NCBI GenBank assembly: GCA_947074205.1
Contig: CAMTOQ010000024.1
Coordinates: 1 to 47,488 of the forward strand
DNA from: an uncultured Bacteroides sp.
GTDB lineage: Bacteria > Bacteroidota > Bacteroidia > Bacteroidales > Bacteroidaceae
Reading direction: 5' to 3'
DNA length: 47,488 bases
Shown here one piece after another: positions 19,139 to 26,072 of this stretch (its first letter is position 1; every line of letters begins with the position of its first letter). A program made the position numbers and the translations under genes. The notes under the pieces were generated by a model, which made no database searches, was not told the DNA's origin, and was given only the letters and a program-made list of their open reading frames with translations.

Positions 19139-19928
19139 TTAGTGTTACTATCACCACTTCGGGACGAGCACCTATGCGTACTTTGCGTTGCGACGTTCCC
19201 AGTCCACTTGTTACAATCATCGGTACCCCTTCATCGGTTTGCACTTTACCGTATCTGAAACGCTTGCCATAAGCAGAAGGTATCATCGGGGCATAGCCTA
19301 AGATATAGACTTGACCACCGTGCGTGTGACCTGCCAACACTAGGTCGGTGTTAGGCATTTTGACCTGCTGAGCATAGTCGGGGGTATGCACCAAGAGTAT
19401 CACAAAATCATCTTCTGCCAACGAGATGGTTGGAGAGATACCATTTCTTCTTAAATCGAAAGGATTGCGAACACCTGAAAGCAGAATATACTCATTATCC
19501 ATCCATACGGTATCTGTTTTGTGTTCTAGCAGATGGATGTCATTCTTCTTCATCGACTGAACGATTTCTTCGTAACAGCGTTCGTAATCATTATTTCCCA
19601 ATACCCCATACGAGCCCAAAGGTGGTTTCACTTCTCCAAGTGCATCGAAAAGTGGAGCCACATATTGACAACCTTCTTGATAGTCGCCACCCATCAACAA
19701 CATATCGGGGTGAAGCTTCTGGAGCTTGCGCACTAGCTTGTTGAGACGTCTCTCATTGAAAAGACTTTTGTAGTGGAAGTCCGATACAAAAGCGATGCGG
19801 CAACTATCGAAAGCCGGCGGGACATCAGGGCTTTGAAAATCGTAGCGGGTGGTTTTGATGCTTGTTGCACACGAGGTAAGGAGCAACAAAAGCAGCAGAA
19901 GGGACAGATTGAAATATTTGGTTGGCAT
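19113..19928 (-). CDS. Lipoprotein metallophosphoesterase
   Basis: A 271-residue calcineurin-like phosphoesterase. The N-terminus is a lipoprotein signal with lipobox LTSC (Cys at about residue 19), so the protein is likely anchored to a membrane outside the cytoplasm. Metal-binding blocks are intact: FVSDFHYKS (D.H), GGDYQEG (GD), GNNDYE (GNxD-type, with N in place of H) and GHTHGGQ (GHTHGG). The family hydrolyses phosphoesters, in some members lipid headgroups of the UDP-DAGn type; the substrate here is unknown. The gene is convergent with nadD, overlapping its end by 26 bases, and divergent from menA. Confidence 0.88.
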   Translation of the reverse strand: MPTKYFNLSLLLLLLLLTSCATSIKTTRYDFQSPDVPPAFDSCRIAFVSDFHYKSLFNERRLNKLVRKLQKLHPDMLLMGGDYQEGCQYVAPLFDALGEVKPPLGSYGVLGNNDYERCYEEIVQSMKKNDIHLLEHKTDTVWMDNEYILLSGVRNPFDLRRNGISPTISLAEDDFVILLVHTPDYAQQVKMPNTDLVLAGHTHGGQVYILGYAPMIPSAYGKRFRYGKVQTDEGVPMIVTSGLGTSQRKVRIGARPEVVIVTLISPPSLRE

Positions 19929-19971
19929 AACTTCCTTGTTAGAGAGTGGATAAAGGTAGCAAATTATAACT

Positions 19972-19979
19972 TATCTTTG
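19972..19979 (+). promoter_or_regulatory. -7 promoter element immediately upstream of menA
   Basis: TATCTTTG is a perfect TAnnTTTG match that ends five bases before the menA ATG (19985). If used, the transcript starts at or very near the start codon, implying a leaderless or nearly leaderless mRNA. Confidence 0.55.
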
Positions 19980-19984
19980 CAGCT

Positions 19985-20875
19985 ATGGAAACAGTAAAAC
20001 GCAACTCTCTTAAAGCTTGGCTACTGGCAGCCCGTCCTAAAACATTGACCGGCGCGGCTTGTCCCGTACTACTTGGTACTGCTTTGGCTTATGCCGATGG
20101 GCAATTCAACTGGATACCGGCATTGATTTGTTTGATCTTTGCGGGGTTGATGCAGATTGCCGCCAACTTCATTAACGACCTATTCGACTTTCTTAAAGGT
20201 ACCGACCGTGAAGACCGCCTCGGCCCGCTTCGTGCATGCGCCCAAGGCTGGATCAGTGCATCGGCCATGAAGATGGGTATAGCCGTTACTATCGTTCTTG
20301 CGGCAATTATAGGTTGTAGTCTTATCTACTTTGGTGGGTGGGAGCTAATATTTGTGGGGTTACTGTGTATTGCATTCGCCTTCTTCTACACCAGTGGTCC
20401 CTACCCTCTCTCGTACAACGGCTGGGGCGATGTCTTGGTACTTATCTTTTTTGGCTTTGTTCCTGTGGGTGGTACTTACTACGTACAAGCGCTGGGTTGG
20501 ACACCCTATGTTACTATAGCTTCGCTTGTATGCGGACTTGCGGTAGATACCTTGCTAGTGGTAAACAACTATCGCGACCGCGACCAAGATGCACAGAGCG
20601 GCAAACGGACCATCATTGTACGGTTTGGCGAACCTTTTGGCAAATACCTATATCTAACTCTTGGCCTAGTAGCAGCCCTTCTCACGCTGTGTTTTATCCC
20701 TATAGGTGGGTGGGATATAGCTTGCGTAGCGCTACTCTATCTGATTCTTCACTACCAAACTTGGCGCAAGATGTGTATCATTCACAGCGGAAAGGCACTC
20801 AATAGTATATTGGGAGAGACGTCGCGCAACATGTTCTTCTTAGCTTTCTTCCTTTCGATTGCTATTTGTTTTTAG
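19985..20875 (+). CDS. menA: 1,4-dihydroxy-2-naphthoate polyprenyltransferase
   Basis: MenA attaches a polyprenyl chain to DHNA to form demethylmenaquinone in the inner membrane. The 296-residue UbiA-family protein begins with KAWLLAARPKTLTGAACPV, typical of MenA. The first Asp-rich motif is NFINDLFDFLKGTDREDR at about 59-76 and the second is NNYRDRDQDAQSGKRT at about 190-205. About eight to nine hydrophobic segments are visible. The gene stands alone between a divergent phosphoesterase and the convergent M56 gene, and relies on a promoter almost touching its ATG. Confidence 0.94.
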   Translation: METVKRNSLKAWLLAARPKTLTGAACPVLLGTALAYADGQFNWIPALICLIFAGLMQIAANFINDLFDFLKGTDREDRLGPLRACAQGWISASAMKMGIAVTIVLAAIIGCSLIYFGGWELIFVGLLCIAFAFFYTSGPYPLSYNGWGDVLVLIFFGFVPVGGTYYVQALGWTPYVTIASLVCGLAVDTLLVVNNYRDRDQDAQSGKRTIIVRFGEPFGKYLYLTLGLVAALLTLCFIPIGGWDIACVALLYLILHYQTWRKMCIIHSGKALNSILGETSRNMFFLAFFLSIAICF

Positions 20876-20889
20876 TGCGAACATGTAAA

Positions 20890-20919
20890 TGGGGACTTAC
20901 TCCGAAGAGTAAATCCCCA
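20890..20919. terminator. Candidate bidirectional terminator between menA and the M56 gene
   Basis: TGGGGA (20890-20895) pairs with TCCCCA (20914-20919), and inside TTACTC pairs with GAGTAA around CGAA. It sits 15 bases past the menA stop and about 35 bases from the convergent M56 gene. It is GC-rich at its base but has no strong U-run. Confidence 0.6.
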
Positions 20920-20954
20920 CTAAACTATTAAGAGAGAGAGAGTTTATATTCGGA

Positions 20955-22931
20955 CTACTCCGAACTTAGTTTTATAACAAAGTTCTCACCCGGTTGGGTC
21001 TTTATAGTCTCTATTTTTTTACCTATATAAGATACTTTTAGAATTAAGTTGTCCAGCGACTTGATTGTGAATCGACCATTTAAGTTAGTCACTGTAGCTT
21101 TATCACTACCTTCTGCTTGGACAATGGCACCTGGAATAGCTTGTCCTTGTTCATCTTCTACTATACCGGTTATTTCATCAGCAGCAGTTACAGAAGTTTG
21201 AATCAATAGCACACCATTTTTTGCAGCTTCACCATACTTCTCTATCATAGCAGGATCATCCCCTTTCTTCACAGTGATACTTGCTATATCACTAGGAGCA
21301 ATAGAAGACAGCTCTGCTTTGTCAATTATATTTCCATCGACCACGAGCAGTGGATCTGTGTCATTGCCAATTACTACCACATCATCGAAGTACTTTTTGG
21401 CGATATTAATGAGTAGCGTATAACGCACATCAACTGCCTCACCATCCATCTTACCCGGATTCCATTTAGGCATACCCTTCAACACTCCTATGATTTCACT
21501 AGCCAATGTTACACCGTCTTCTTTTACAGCATTCAGTATTTTGCCGGCTGTACCTGCAATACTAATATTATTCAATTCACCGTTTTTATCGACTACAAAC
21601 TTAACAAACACGCGCTCCGAATCGCGTCCTTTGAACTTCGAAAGATGTTTATCCAGATATTTATTCATCGCCTCTTCCCCTCCAGGGAATGATGGCATTT
21701 CCTGAGCTATAAGATAAACTGTTGAAGCATTATCTGGCTTCTGATCGTTATTAAACGAAATAGTATAAGCACTATCGGTATCATTCAAATCAAAGACTGT
21801 AACATCCATACTCACCTTCATGTCCTTTTCATCGACAGGAGCTTGGGCTATTTCATCTTTCTTTACAGGCTTTTTATCAGCCTTAGCAGTTTCCACTAAA
21901 GGAGTTTCTAGTGATGGGGTTTCCATTGAAGGAGTTTCCAAAATTTCAGTAGTTAAAGTTTCATTGTTTACCACTAAATCGCTAACTTTGACAGTAGAAA
22001 TCTCATCTATTGTAGCAGAGATTTCGGGACGGGCAAATGCAGTGATAGCCAGAGCTGCCAACGGTAGCAGACAGAGCGACTTGGCTCGTGCCCACGGACT
22101 AGATTTTTCTTTCATCATCATAGTAATTCGTTTTTTAAGAGTACTGTGATTTAGGCTGTTGGCCATAGAGTAGAGCCTTGTGCCAACGGCCTTTTTGATT
22201 AATAATAACTGATATCTTTTTGCATCGATGCCTTGTTGTATCACGGCCTCATCGGCCTCAAATTCGTGAATGCTTTGCAGCTCTTGTTTCAAGAGCCAAG
22301 CAGCAGGATTAAACCATTGCAGAAATATAGAGAGGTCAGCCAAAAGTAAGTCTACCGAGTGGTGCTTCTTGATATGGGCCATCTCGTGCGCGACAATTTC
22401 TCTTCCGCTTACTTCCTTATCTTCTTCCGAAATCACAATCCACTTCATCCAACTAAATGGCGCTATGGGTTGGGGACTAATCAGCAGACTAACTCCATCC
22501 GTCAGCCTTTCTTTCTTGCACTTCCGAGCCAACAGTCCAAACTGCACCATATAATATAGGTATCTTACAACAAAGAAGATTATTCCCAGAAGATAGAGCA
22601 CCAAACCGATACGGATGGCAATCTGAGATGGACTTAATGTAGGTGTAGCAACTGTAAAGGGGGATTCTATGGGAGGTTCTACCATCTGAGGCGTAGCTTC
22701 GGTGGCCATCAAAAGCAGCTGTTCAATGGTAAGTACAGTGTTGTTGATTTCATTTTGATAGACAGACACCACTTCGATCATCGGTATCAGCCACGATGCA
22801 ACGAGAATAGCTAGCAGCGTGAAGCGATTGAACCGATGGAAAGTCTCTTTATTGAGCAGCAGTCTGTAGAACAGATAGAACAGCGCCAAGCAGAAAGACG
22901 ATTTGAGTATATAGATAAAAAAGATTCCCAT
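20955..22931 (-). CDS. M56 (BlaR1/MecR1-type) sensor peptidase fused to TonB-C, SusC-plug-like and CarboxypepD_reg-like domains
   Basis: A 658-residue membrane protein. The N-terminal M56 part (1-300) has about four membrane segments (about 5-22, 36-54, 105-125, 285-300) and the zinc site HEMAH at 182-186, with the downstream HEFEADE (222-228). In the BlaR1/MecR1 family such peptidases inactivate a paired BlaI/MecI repressor on sensing a signal. The C-terminal part is not a penicillin-binding domain. After an ETPS-rich linker (327-350) come a TonB C-terminal domain (about 408-512, with the PSFPGG motif), a SusC-plug-like segment (524-579: LLVVDG...DIASITVKK...KNGVLLIQT) and a CarboxypepD_reg-like beta domain (586-657). 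The gene follows the BlaI-type repressor and is surely cotranscribed with it. The signal sensed is unknown. Confidence 0.9.
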   Translation of the reverse strand: MGIFFIYILKSSFCLALFYLFYRLLLNKETFHRFNRFTLLAILVASWLIPMIEVVSVYQNEINNTVLTIEQLLLMATEATPQMVEPPIESPFTVATPTLSPSQIAIRIGLVLYLLGIIFFVVRYLYYMVQFGLLARKCKKERLTDGVSLLISPQPIAPFSWMKWIVISEEDKEVSGREIVAHEMAHIKKHHSVDLLLADLSIFLQWFNPAAWLLKQELQSIHEFEADEAVIQQGIDAKRYQLLLIKKAVGTRLYSMANSLNHSTLKKRITMMMKEKSSPWARAKSLCLLPLAALAITAFARPEISATIDEISTVKVSDLVVNNETLTTEILETPSMETPSLETPLVETAKADKKPVKKDEIAQAPVDEKDMKVSMDVTVFDLNDTDSAYTISFNNDQKPDNASTVYLIAQEMPSFPGGEEAMNKYLDKHLSKFKGRDSERVFVKFVVDKNGELNNISIAGTAGKILNAVKEDGVTLASEIIGVLKGMPKWNPGKMDGEAVDVRYTLLINIAKKYFDDVVVIGNDTDPLLVVDGNIIDKAELSSIAPSDIASITVKKGDDPAMIEKYGEAAKNGVLLIQTSVTAADEITGIVEDEQGQAIPGAIVQAEGSDKATVTNLNGRFTIKSLDNLILKVSYIGKKIETIKTQPGENFVIKLSSE

Positions 22932-22978
22932 ATCGTATAGATGTATTTGTAGGTTAGATAGATGATGCGTGCGGCAGG

Positions 22979-23347
22979 TTACTTTTCGGCTTTCCCCCGC
23001 TCCACTTCATCAATTAGTTTTTTCAAGTCTTCCACAGAGATATCTTCCTCTTTCACTAATGAAGAAAAAGCACTAAACAGAGAATTGTTGAAATATTTGC
23101 TGATGACATTGCGAAGCGTTCCTTTGCGGAAGCTCTCTTCGCTGACGATGGCATAATATTGGTAAGTATTACCATAAGTTTTATGAGAAAGATAGCCTTT
23201 CTCTTCCAATCCACGTACGATAGTGGACAAGGTATTGAAGTGTGGCTTTGGTTCGGCGTAGAAACCTAGAATTTCTTTCACGAACAATGGGCCATTCGTC
23301 CAGAAGTAACCCATAATTTCTTCTTCTTTTGCAGTCAATCCTTTCAT
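22979..23347 (-). CDS. BlaI/MecI/CopY-type winged-helix repressor
   Basis: A repressor of 122 residues when started at ATG 23347 (MKGLTAKEEEIM, the usual family start). A TTG at 23371 would add eight residues but overlaps the promoter, so I reject it. The winged helix spans about residues 1-72 (AKEEEIMGYFWTNGPLFVKEI and TLSTIVRGLEEKGYL), followed by a C-terminal helical dimerisation part in which the family's partner protease cuts. It is the first gene of an operon with the M56 peptidase (47-base gap). Overlapping palindromes directly upstream suggest autoregulation. Confidence 0.92.
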   Translation of the reverse strand: MKGLTAKEEEIMGYFWTNGPLFVKEILGFYAEPKPHFNTLSTIVRGLEEKGYLSHKTYGNTYQYYAIVSEESFRKGTLRNVISKYFNNSLFSAFSSLVKEEDISVEDLKKLIDEVERGKAEK

Positions 23348-23368
23348 AGCATAATTATTTAACTGCAA

Positions 23369-23376
23369 CAAAGTAA
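23369..23376 (-). promoter_or_regulatory. -7 promoter element of the BlaI-M56 operon
   Basis: The minus strand reads TTACTTTG, one mismatch to TAnnTTTG, about 22 bases before the ATG at 23347. It is directly adjacent to the palindromes at 23376-23400, so a repressor bound there would block RNA polymerase. Confidence 0.5.
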
Positions 23377-23400
23377 CTAAATTATTTAGTTTTAAAACTA
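23376..23400. promoter_or_regulatory. Overlapping palindromic operators, probable BlaI-type repressor site
   Basis: ACTAAATTATTTAGT (23376-23390) is a perfect 7+1+7 palindrome. TAGTTTTAAAACTA (23387-23400) is a second perfect palindrome sharing TAGT with it. Together they present several copies of the half-site ACTAAA/AACTA on both strands. They lie just upstream of the -7 element of the BlaI-type gene. BlaI-family repressors bind paired dyads and repress their own operons, so this is the likely operator; the half-site itself is not one I know from the literature. Confidence 0.6.
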
Positions 23401-23478
23401 ATATTCATAGTTAAATAGAACTAAAAAGAATAGTTAATACAGTAATATCCACATTTTCAGAACATAAGAAGCAAACAA

Positions 23479-23510
23479 AAAGGCCTTCCTATAAAAATAG
23501 AAAGACCTTT
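23479..23510 (-). terminator. Rho-independent terminator of the metal permease gene
   Basis: On the minus strand, AAAGGTCTTTCTA (23510-23498) pairs with TAGGAAGGCCTTT (23491-23479), using two G-U pairs, and T-rich sequence follows. It lies about 20 bases past the permease stop. Confidence 0.8.
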
Positions 23511-23530
23511 ATTCTCATTCTAAGAAAGAA

Positions 23531-24778
23531 TTAGATACACTCAAATCCTAGTTCAGATATTAGTTTTCGAACCTCTTCGTCACTTGGCTCGCCTTCTACA
23601 TGGGCTTCACCTTGACTAAGATCCACCGTAACCGTAGTAACACCAGGCAATTTAGATAAATTCTTTTCTACACTCATCTTGCAGTGATTGCAATTCATTC
23701 CTTTAATCTTATATACTTTAGACATATCTGTAGAGTTATTTAAATGATTAGTTGTTGGTTTATGTAACTTAGCATAAAATGCATAGACGATTAATCCTAA
23801 AAGCAAAGCAGTGCCGACAAGATTGAACCAAGATATGGATTCGTGACAATGAGCCGCAGGTAGCAACATCTCTTTAAGGTTAAACCAATGGGCTGGTAAT
23901 AAGGCATCTATAAAAAAACCAATACCTATGGCCCCGGCAATAATAGAGAAGAGGTAAATAGCTGTATTGCGCTTACCTAGCACTTTTGATACCACAAATA
24001 TAGAAGCCATATTGGTAGCAGGACCTGCCATCAGTAGTACAAAAGCAGCACCTGGCGACAAACCTTTCAGCATCAGCGATAGTGCGATGGGTATTGAACC
24101 GGTGGCACAGAGATACATGGGCACTGAGAAAAGTAAAACCACAAAGAGATTGAGCATGGGATATTGCGATAGTAGCTCAAAATAAGAATCGGGCACTAAG
24201 GCAGTGATAGCGGCAGCCACAATCAAACCAATGAGTAGCCATTTACCTACATCTTGCAGCATATCTACAAACCCATAGCGAAAAGCCGCTTTCATCTTTC
24301 CCCAGAAAGAGAGGTGGGCAAACTCTTCGTCCTCGGCAGAGTCGTGAGCAGTTTCGCTAGATGTTCCTTTAGTGTGCTTCCCAAAGATGTTCACCATGAC
24401 ACCCGAACCTACTCCAATGACAAGGGCAGCCAAGGGACGAAGAAAGGCAAAAGGGCCACCAAGAAGTGAATAGGTAGCCGCAATAGAGTCGACTCCTGTC
24501 TGCGGCGTGGCCGTGAGAAATGCGGTAGTAGCTCCATCAGAAGCTCCCTTACGTTTTAGCGATACTGCTGTAGGAATGACACCGCACGAACACAAGGGCA
24601 ATGGTATACCGAGCAGCGTAGCAGCTACAACAGAACGGGTATTATTGCCCGATACATATTTATTGAAGTACTTCTTTTTGACGAAAACATGGAGCAGCCC
24701 GGCCACAAAAAAGCCTAGCAACAGATACCACGACATTTCAGTGGTGATGTTGAGTAGAGAGTCTATGAATGTTTGCAT
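23531..24778 (-). CDS. Permease of the SO_0444-type Cu/Zn efflux family with C-terminal HMA domain
   Basis: A 415-residue protein. The first 340 residues form a polytopic permease (PF03773-type). The conserved LPLCSCGVIPTA motif has Cys63 and Cys65 and is followed by RKGASDGATTAFLTATPQTG. A second copy of the gate, LCATGSIPIALSLMLKG, lies near residue 220. Related proteins export copper or zinc. From residue 352 a heavy-metal-associated domain is fused, with the metal site GMNCNHC (Cys363, Cys366). A His/Cys cluster (HCHES) precedes it. The HMA domain could hand metal to the transporter or sense it. The gene has its own -7 element and is preceded by an AraC-type regulator that also carries a CxxC pair. 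Confidence 0.87.
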   Translation of the reverse strand: MQTFIDSLLNITTEMSWYLLLGFFVAGLLHVFVKKKYFNKYVSGNNTRSVVAATLLGIPLPLCSCGVIPTAVSLKRKGASDGATTAFLTATPQTGVDSIAATYSLLGGPFAFLRPLAALVIGVGSGVMVNIFGKHTKGTSSETAHDSAEDEEFAHLSFWGKMKAAFRYGFVDMLQDVGKWLLIGLIVAAAITALVPDSYFELLSQYPMLNLFVVLLFSVPMYLCATGSIPIALSLMLKGLSPGAAFVLLMAGPATNMASIFVVSKVLGKRNTAIYLFSIIAGAIGIGFFIDALLPAHWFNLKEMLLPAAHCHESISWFNLVGTALLLGLIVYAFYAKLHKPTTNHLNNSTDMSKVYKIKGMNCNHCKMSVEKNLSKLPGVTTVTVDLSQGEAHVEGEPSDEEVRKLISELGFECI

Positions 24779-24797
24779 AACCTTAATATTTAGGATA

Positions 24798-24805
24798 CAA
24801 AGTTA
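24798..24805 (-). promoter_or_regulatory. -7 promoter element of the metal permease gene
   Basis: The minus strand reads TAACTTTG, a perfect TAnnTTTG, 20 bases before the permease ATG (24778). It separates the permease from the upstream AraC-type gene, although read-through from that gene is possible. Confidence 0.62.
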
Positions 24806-24868
24806 CGCCAACACAGCAAGGAGAGTGTTATAGAATTTTCGGAATATCTTATAAGTTTAGCCGTAGCA

Positions 24869-25426
24869 TTACAGCGCATCTAGCGCCCGGCGCTCTTTGT
24901 TCTGATCGTTTTTGTATTGTGTGGGAGTCATTCCGGTGGTCTGTTTGAACTGCGAAGAGAGGTGCGCCACACTGGAGTAGCCCAACTTGTAGGCTATCTC
25001 GGAGATGGTCAATTCGTTGTAATCAATCAATTCTTTGATGTACTCGGCACGTTGTGCCAGATAATACTTCTCTATCGTCTTTCCCTCAATCTTAGAGAAA
25101 AGGTGACTTAGCGATTTATAATCCATGCCCAACTCTTCGCTCAACAACGCAGAGAGTTTTAAAGTAAGTGCAGCATCTTCTCGCGCTTGTCCAATAATGA
25201 TATTCTTAGTGCGTTCTACCAACTGTTCGTTTTTATCTTTCAATATCTCGAAGCCCAAAGCCATAAGTTCTCGATCGAGCAATTCTAGTTCGTCGGCAGA
25301 AAGTTCGGCAACGGTATCTACATACCCCATAGCCACGTGCTCCAATGGGATAGAAAGTCGCTGAAAAAGATGACTCACCGCTGTTCGGCATCTATCGCAC
25401 ACTATATTTTTGATTGTTATTCGCAT
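24869..25426 (-). CDS. AraC-type regulator with HMA-like N-terminus, probable metal-responsive regulator
   Basis: A 185-residue protein. The C-terminal half (about 85-182) is an AraC/XylS helix-turn-helix domain with the typical LTISEIAYKLGYSSVAHLSSQF and TPTQYK sequences. The N-terminal 75 residues resemble a ferredoxin-like HMA domain: ITIKNIVCDRCRTAV places Cys10 and Cys13 where HMA domains bind metal, and the segment ends with LMALGFEIL, like the C-terminal edge of HMA domains. AraC proteins usually sense through a cupin arm, which is absent. Located directly upstream of the HMA-bearing permease, it most likely controls metal efflux; metal identity and binding are inference. The upstream ACAAAT/ATTTGT repeat (25444-25463) could be its site. 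Confidence 0.82.
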   Translation of the reverse strand: MRITIKNIVCDRCRTAVSHLFQRLSIPLEHVAMGYVDTVAELSADELELLDRELMALGFEILKDKNEQLVERTKNIIIGQAREDAALTLKLSALLSEELGMDYKSLSHLFSKIEGKTIEKYYLAQRAEYIKELIDYNELTISEIAYKLGYSSVAHLSSQFKQTTGMTPTQYKNDQNKERRALDAL

Positions 25427-25607
25427 AGAAAAGAGTATTTTTTACAAATGCCTCAATATTTGTATAATATTGCGCCTGTCATGCACCCATTGAAAGCAAC
25501 CAGCCAAGGGTAACATATTTTATCCCCTTAACGAAGATAATGATTTTTGCCGACAGCAACCGCTATTTTTGGAGCACTTTTCTTAAACAAAGGCAATAAA
25601 TACCTAC

Positions 25608-25690
25608 TTCGAGGTAGCCACGCCTACTTCGCTTGGTAGCAAGGGCTGGTCACCGAGCAGAGTAACCTAGGCCAGCAAGCTGACAAGCTA
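25608..25690. repeat. Copy 1 of a dispersed palindromic intergenic repeat
   Basis: CCACGCCTACT (25618-25628), GGTAGCAAGGGCT (25635-25647) and TCACCGAGCAGA (25650-25661) all recur in copy 2 near 38.7 kb, in the same cyclic order. Partial inverted pairing is seen locally (GGCTGG with CCAGC, GCTTG with CAAGC). The block lies in the 448-base gap 25427-25874, between the AraC-type gene and the ribbon-helix-helix gene. Besides this repeat, that gap holds only a weak inverted repeat (AATGTATG 25826-25833, CATACATT 25852-25859) that may end the upstream operon. Confidence 0.6.
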
Positions 25691-25874
25691 TATCCACCAA
25701 CAAAAAAAGCCCTCGAAAGCAACATAAAAAAGCGCTCAGAAGACTCAGAAAGACTATATTTATAGCCTACAACAAATAGACAGGAAGAATTGGAAGTAGG
25801 TCTAATGATAGAAAGAACACAGAACAATGTATGAATATTTCAATGATGACACATACATTTATTACGAATAATAA

Positions 25875-26063
25875 CTAGTTGACCTCATCACTCTTTTTCT
25901 TTTTCTTGAGACGACCATTCTTTTTCAAAGCCTCGGCAATGATCCATTGCAACTGCCCGTTGGTGCTACGAAACTCATCGGCTGCCCATTTTTCAAGGGC
26001 ATCCATCGTTTCGGCATCAATGCGCAAAACAAAACTTTTCGTCGTACTCTCTTTTTTCGCCAT
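25875..26063 (-). CDS. Small Arc-like ribbon-helix-helix protein
   Basis: A 62-residue protein with the layout of an Arc/MetJ ribbon-helix-helix DNA-binding domain: a beta strand TKSFVLRID (about 8-16), helix A AETMDALEKWAADE, the turn FRSTNGQ and helix B LQWIIAEALKK, then a Lys-rich tail. It is the last gene of a three-gene operon (SPFH, hydrolase, this gene), nine bases after the hydrolase stop. Small Arc-type proteins are often found next to SPFH genes in Bacteroidota. It may autoregulate the operon through the palindrome at 28392-28406; that is inference. An antitoxin role is possible but no toxin gene is adjacent. Confidence 0.82.
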   Translation of the reverse strand: MAKKESTTKSFVLRIDAETMDALEKWAADEFRSTNGQLQWIIAEALKKNGRLKKKKKSDEVN

Positions 26064-26072
26064 AAGAAATAT

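Noticed and set aside
20955..23347. Beta-lactam resistance operon (BlaI-BlaR1)
   Set aside because: There is no beta-lactamase gene nearby and the sensor lacks the penicillin-binding domain; only the M56 and repressor parts resemble that system.
23348..23371. TTG start for the BlaI-type repressor
   Set aside because: It overlaps the -7 element, and the extra residues do not match the family; ATG 23347 gives the usual N-terminus.
25624..25827. 67-residue minus-strand reading frame between the AraC and ribbon-helix-helix genes
   Set aside because: It overlaps the dispersed repeat block, has an odd Ser/Cys/Phe-rich composition with no domain, and no -7 element precedes it.
25875..26063. Toxin-antitoxin module
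   Set aside because: The ribbon-helix-helix protein could be an antitoxin, but the adjacent genes (secreted hydrolase, SPFH protein) are not toxin-like and the order is unlike known modules.
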